DNA from: Bacillota bacterium | GTDB taxonomy: Bacteria > Bacillota > Bacilli > Alicyclobacillales > SLC66 | Direction: 5' to 3' | Assembly: GCA_021820825.1 (NCBI GenBank) | Contig: JAKADD010000130.1 | Location: 1 to 6,997 of the forward strand | DNA: 6,997 nt | Part shown: positions 5,490 through 6,997 of the stretch, piece by piece | Layout: each line of letters begins with the position of its first letter | Position numbering within the stretch: the first letter of the stretch is position 1 | Notes under the pieces: generated by a model | The model's database searches: none | Told to the model about the DNA's origin: nothing | What the model saw: the letters and a program-made list of their open reading frames with translations, nothing else | Program-made: the position numbers and the translations under genes

Positions 5490-6997
5490 TCAGTTGCTGG
5501 CGGCGCTGGCGCTGGTCAGCGCCTGCTCCCCGATTTGCGCCAACACCGCCTGACCCTGTGCGTTTGGGTGAACATTGCCGGTCAAAATGTACTGTGACAC
5601 ATGGCCTGAAAAGGCGCTGTAGGCGTTCGCAACCGGCAGGTGGAATGCGCCCGCTTCCTGTGCGATGACCGCATTCATGGCGCTGAGAACCTTGTCCGCC
5701 ACGGCGTGGGCCGTTGCGTCTGAACTGGGAACTGGGTTGTAAATGTTGTACACCACAATCTTTGCGGTTGGATTTAGTTTGACAAGCGTTTGCAGCGTTG
5801 TCTGCAGATTGGCGGTAAATTGTTGCACCACAGTCGCAAATTGCGCCAGTTCTGTCGGTGTGAGCGTCTGCCCGGTGAACAGTCCATCTTTTGCGGCGGG
5901 TTGCAGCAGATCGTTGCTTCCGATATCCAGTGTGATGACGGAAGCACCCTTGACAGCCTGCTGAAAAGAGGTCGTTGCAAGATCTGCAAGGAGGCCGGAA
6001 GAAGTCAGCCCCGGTACGCCGAGGTCGGTCACGGAGAGGCTGTCGGCCTTGCCGATCAGATACGGAAACGCCTCCGGGGAGGGTTGCAGATTGGTCTTGC
6101 CCAGATCATAGCCAAACGTGATGGAATCGCCGAGAGCCACCAGCGACTTTGCATTGCCGGACGCCGGAGGAGCGCCGGTTGTTGTTCCCGTGCCGGTCGA
6201 ACCGCCTATCGCAATGCTCCACGCGCCAGCGCTGACCTGATTCTGTATTCCCATGGCGGCGAGAAGTTGCGACAGATCACTGATCGGCGCAAAAGTGGTC
6301 ATCCGTCCATTTTGCGGATTGGGCGCTGCGAATCCATTCATCCGCAGCAACAAATTGCCGTTTACAGCCACTGCGATGTTGCCGCTGCTTCCCGTCTGGA
6401 CGGCTGACGTGTTGACAGCGGCGCCAGACGGCAACGCCAGCTTCCAGACGCCCTTGGCCCAGGCGCTGGTCATGCCGAGCGACTTGAGTTCAGACATCAC
6501 ATACCAGATGGGGATGAAAGTCTGGTTGCCGTCAGCGATGGACGGAACGGTCAGCAGTGCGGATCCGTTGACTACAATGGAGATGTTCCCGCTCGCCGCG
6601 CCGGCGTTTTGCGAGGCAACGCCAAAGATCGGCGTGACAACGGTAGAATCAGTCCGATTGTTGGCCGCCGAAGTATTGACGGCTCCCGAGTTCCAAACTC
6701 CGTAAGTCTCGGCGGAAATGGTGTTGTTTGTGATCGTGGTGTCAGCGACGCCGGCGGAGACTGCCACAATGGCGGCAGGTTGCGTGAGATTCACCGCGGC
6801 CAGGGGGCCGTTTCCAGACAGCGTATTTCCCGTTACAATGGTGCCTGTCACTGTTTCGCCGGACTGACCGCCGCGGGTTTGGACAATAACGCCCGGCATG
6901 GCGCTCTTTTGAATGGTGTTTCCACTGACGACCGTTCCCGCGACGGAAGTGTTGGCGGATGACGGTTGCGCAGCCACCATGACGCCGGAAGCGTTGT
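5490..6997 (-). CDS. Beta-helix / stalk-domain / SGNH (GDSL) hydrolase fusion protein, 5'-partial
   Basis: The frame is open to the window edge, reading NASGV before the Met at 6980, so the true start and any signal peptide lie outside. Numbering from that Met, residues 1 to about 108 are right-handed beta-helix coils with repeated VVSGNTI, IVTGNTL and TITNNTI strands. Two repeats resembling copper amine oxidase N-terminal-like (stalk) domains follow: about 131-182 (ISIVVNG...FIPIWYVMSELKSLG...GVWKLA) and 200-258 (NIAVAVNG...TTFAPISDLSQLLAAMG...AWSIAI). A Gly/Thr/Ser-rich linker (259-277) leads to an SGNH hydrolase domain (278-496): GDSITFG with nucleophile S286, a Gly block near 325, GSND with N356, and HPN with H471. 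The Asp usually three before this His is Gly468. An exported esterase acting on cell-wall or polysaccharide acyl groups is inferred from the domain mix. Composition is rich in Ala, Gly, Ser, Thr and Asn, as in surface proteins. Confidence 0.85.
   Translation of the reverse strand, partial: NASGVMVAAQPSSANTSVAGTVVSGNTIQKSAMPGVIVQTRGGQSGETVTGTIVTGNTLSGNGPLAAVNLTQPAAIVAVSAGVADTTITNNTISAETYGVWNSGAVNTSAANNRTDSTVVTPIFGVASQNAGAASGNISIVVNGSALLTVPSIADGNQTFIPIWYVMSELKSLGMTSAWAKGVWKLALPSGAAVNTSAVQTGSSGNIAVAVNGNLLLRMNGFAAPNPQNGRMTTFAPISDLSQLLAAMGIQNQVSAGAWSIAIGGSTGTGTTTGAPPASGNAKSLVALGDSITFGYDLGKTNLQPSPEAFPYLIGKADSLSVTDLGVPGLTSSGLLADLATTSFQQAVKGASVITLDIGSNDLLQPAAKDGLFTGQTLTPTELAQFATVVQQFTANLQTTLQTLVKLNPTAKIVVYNIYNPVPSSDATAHAVADKVLSAMNAVIAQEAGAFHLPVANAYSAFSGHVSQYILTGNVHPNAQGQAVLAQIGEQALTSASAASN

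Overview
The window looks like chromosomal DNA from a Gram-positive, spore-former-type Bacillota, moderately GC-rich. An Alicyclobacillaceae-like host is my guess from overall protein character and the short-form prolyl-tRNA synthetase, not a demonstrated assignment. Ribosome binding sites are strong and purine-rich (GAGGGGG, AGGAGG, GAGGTGA), and one gene starts with TTG. I see no tRNA, rRNA, CRISPR array, transposase or phage gene.

Layout. The left part is on the + strand: a possible short terminator (29-50), a 2,4-dienoyl-CoA reductase-type short-chain dehydrogenase (84-932), then an M3B oligoendopeptidase F (1044-2852). The right part is on the - strand, read from right to left: the 3' part of a large surface-type protein that joins a beta-helix, two stalk-like repeats and an SGNH/GDSL hydrolase (5490-6997, running off the window); a short archaeal/eukaryotic-type prolyl-tRNA synthetase (3807-5255); and an XRE-family regulator (3040-3573). 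pepF and the XRE gene converge, and the gap between them is filled by a long inverted repeat that may act as a terminator.

How they relate. The genes do not form one pathway: fatty-acid degradation, peptide degradation, translation, a regulator and an exported hydrolase. The XRE gene seems to have its own promoter, buried in a perfect 28-bp palindrome, which suggests autoregulation. proS appears to be transcribed alone from a TATAAT-containing promoter. Its 5' leader is almost entirely a 128-bp, three-tier nested palindrome lying between the likely transcription start and the ribosome binding site.

Most worth attention: (1) the nested palindrome in the proS leader, either a miniature mobile element or an uncharacterised structured leader; (2) the convergent-gap palindrome with two competing right arms; (3) the palindromic XRE operator/promoter; (4) the beta-helix/stalk/SGNH fusion, whose hydrolase has Gly where the catalytic Asp is expected. 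Nothing here is clearly a new defence or mobile system.
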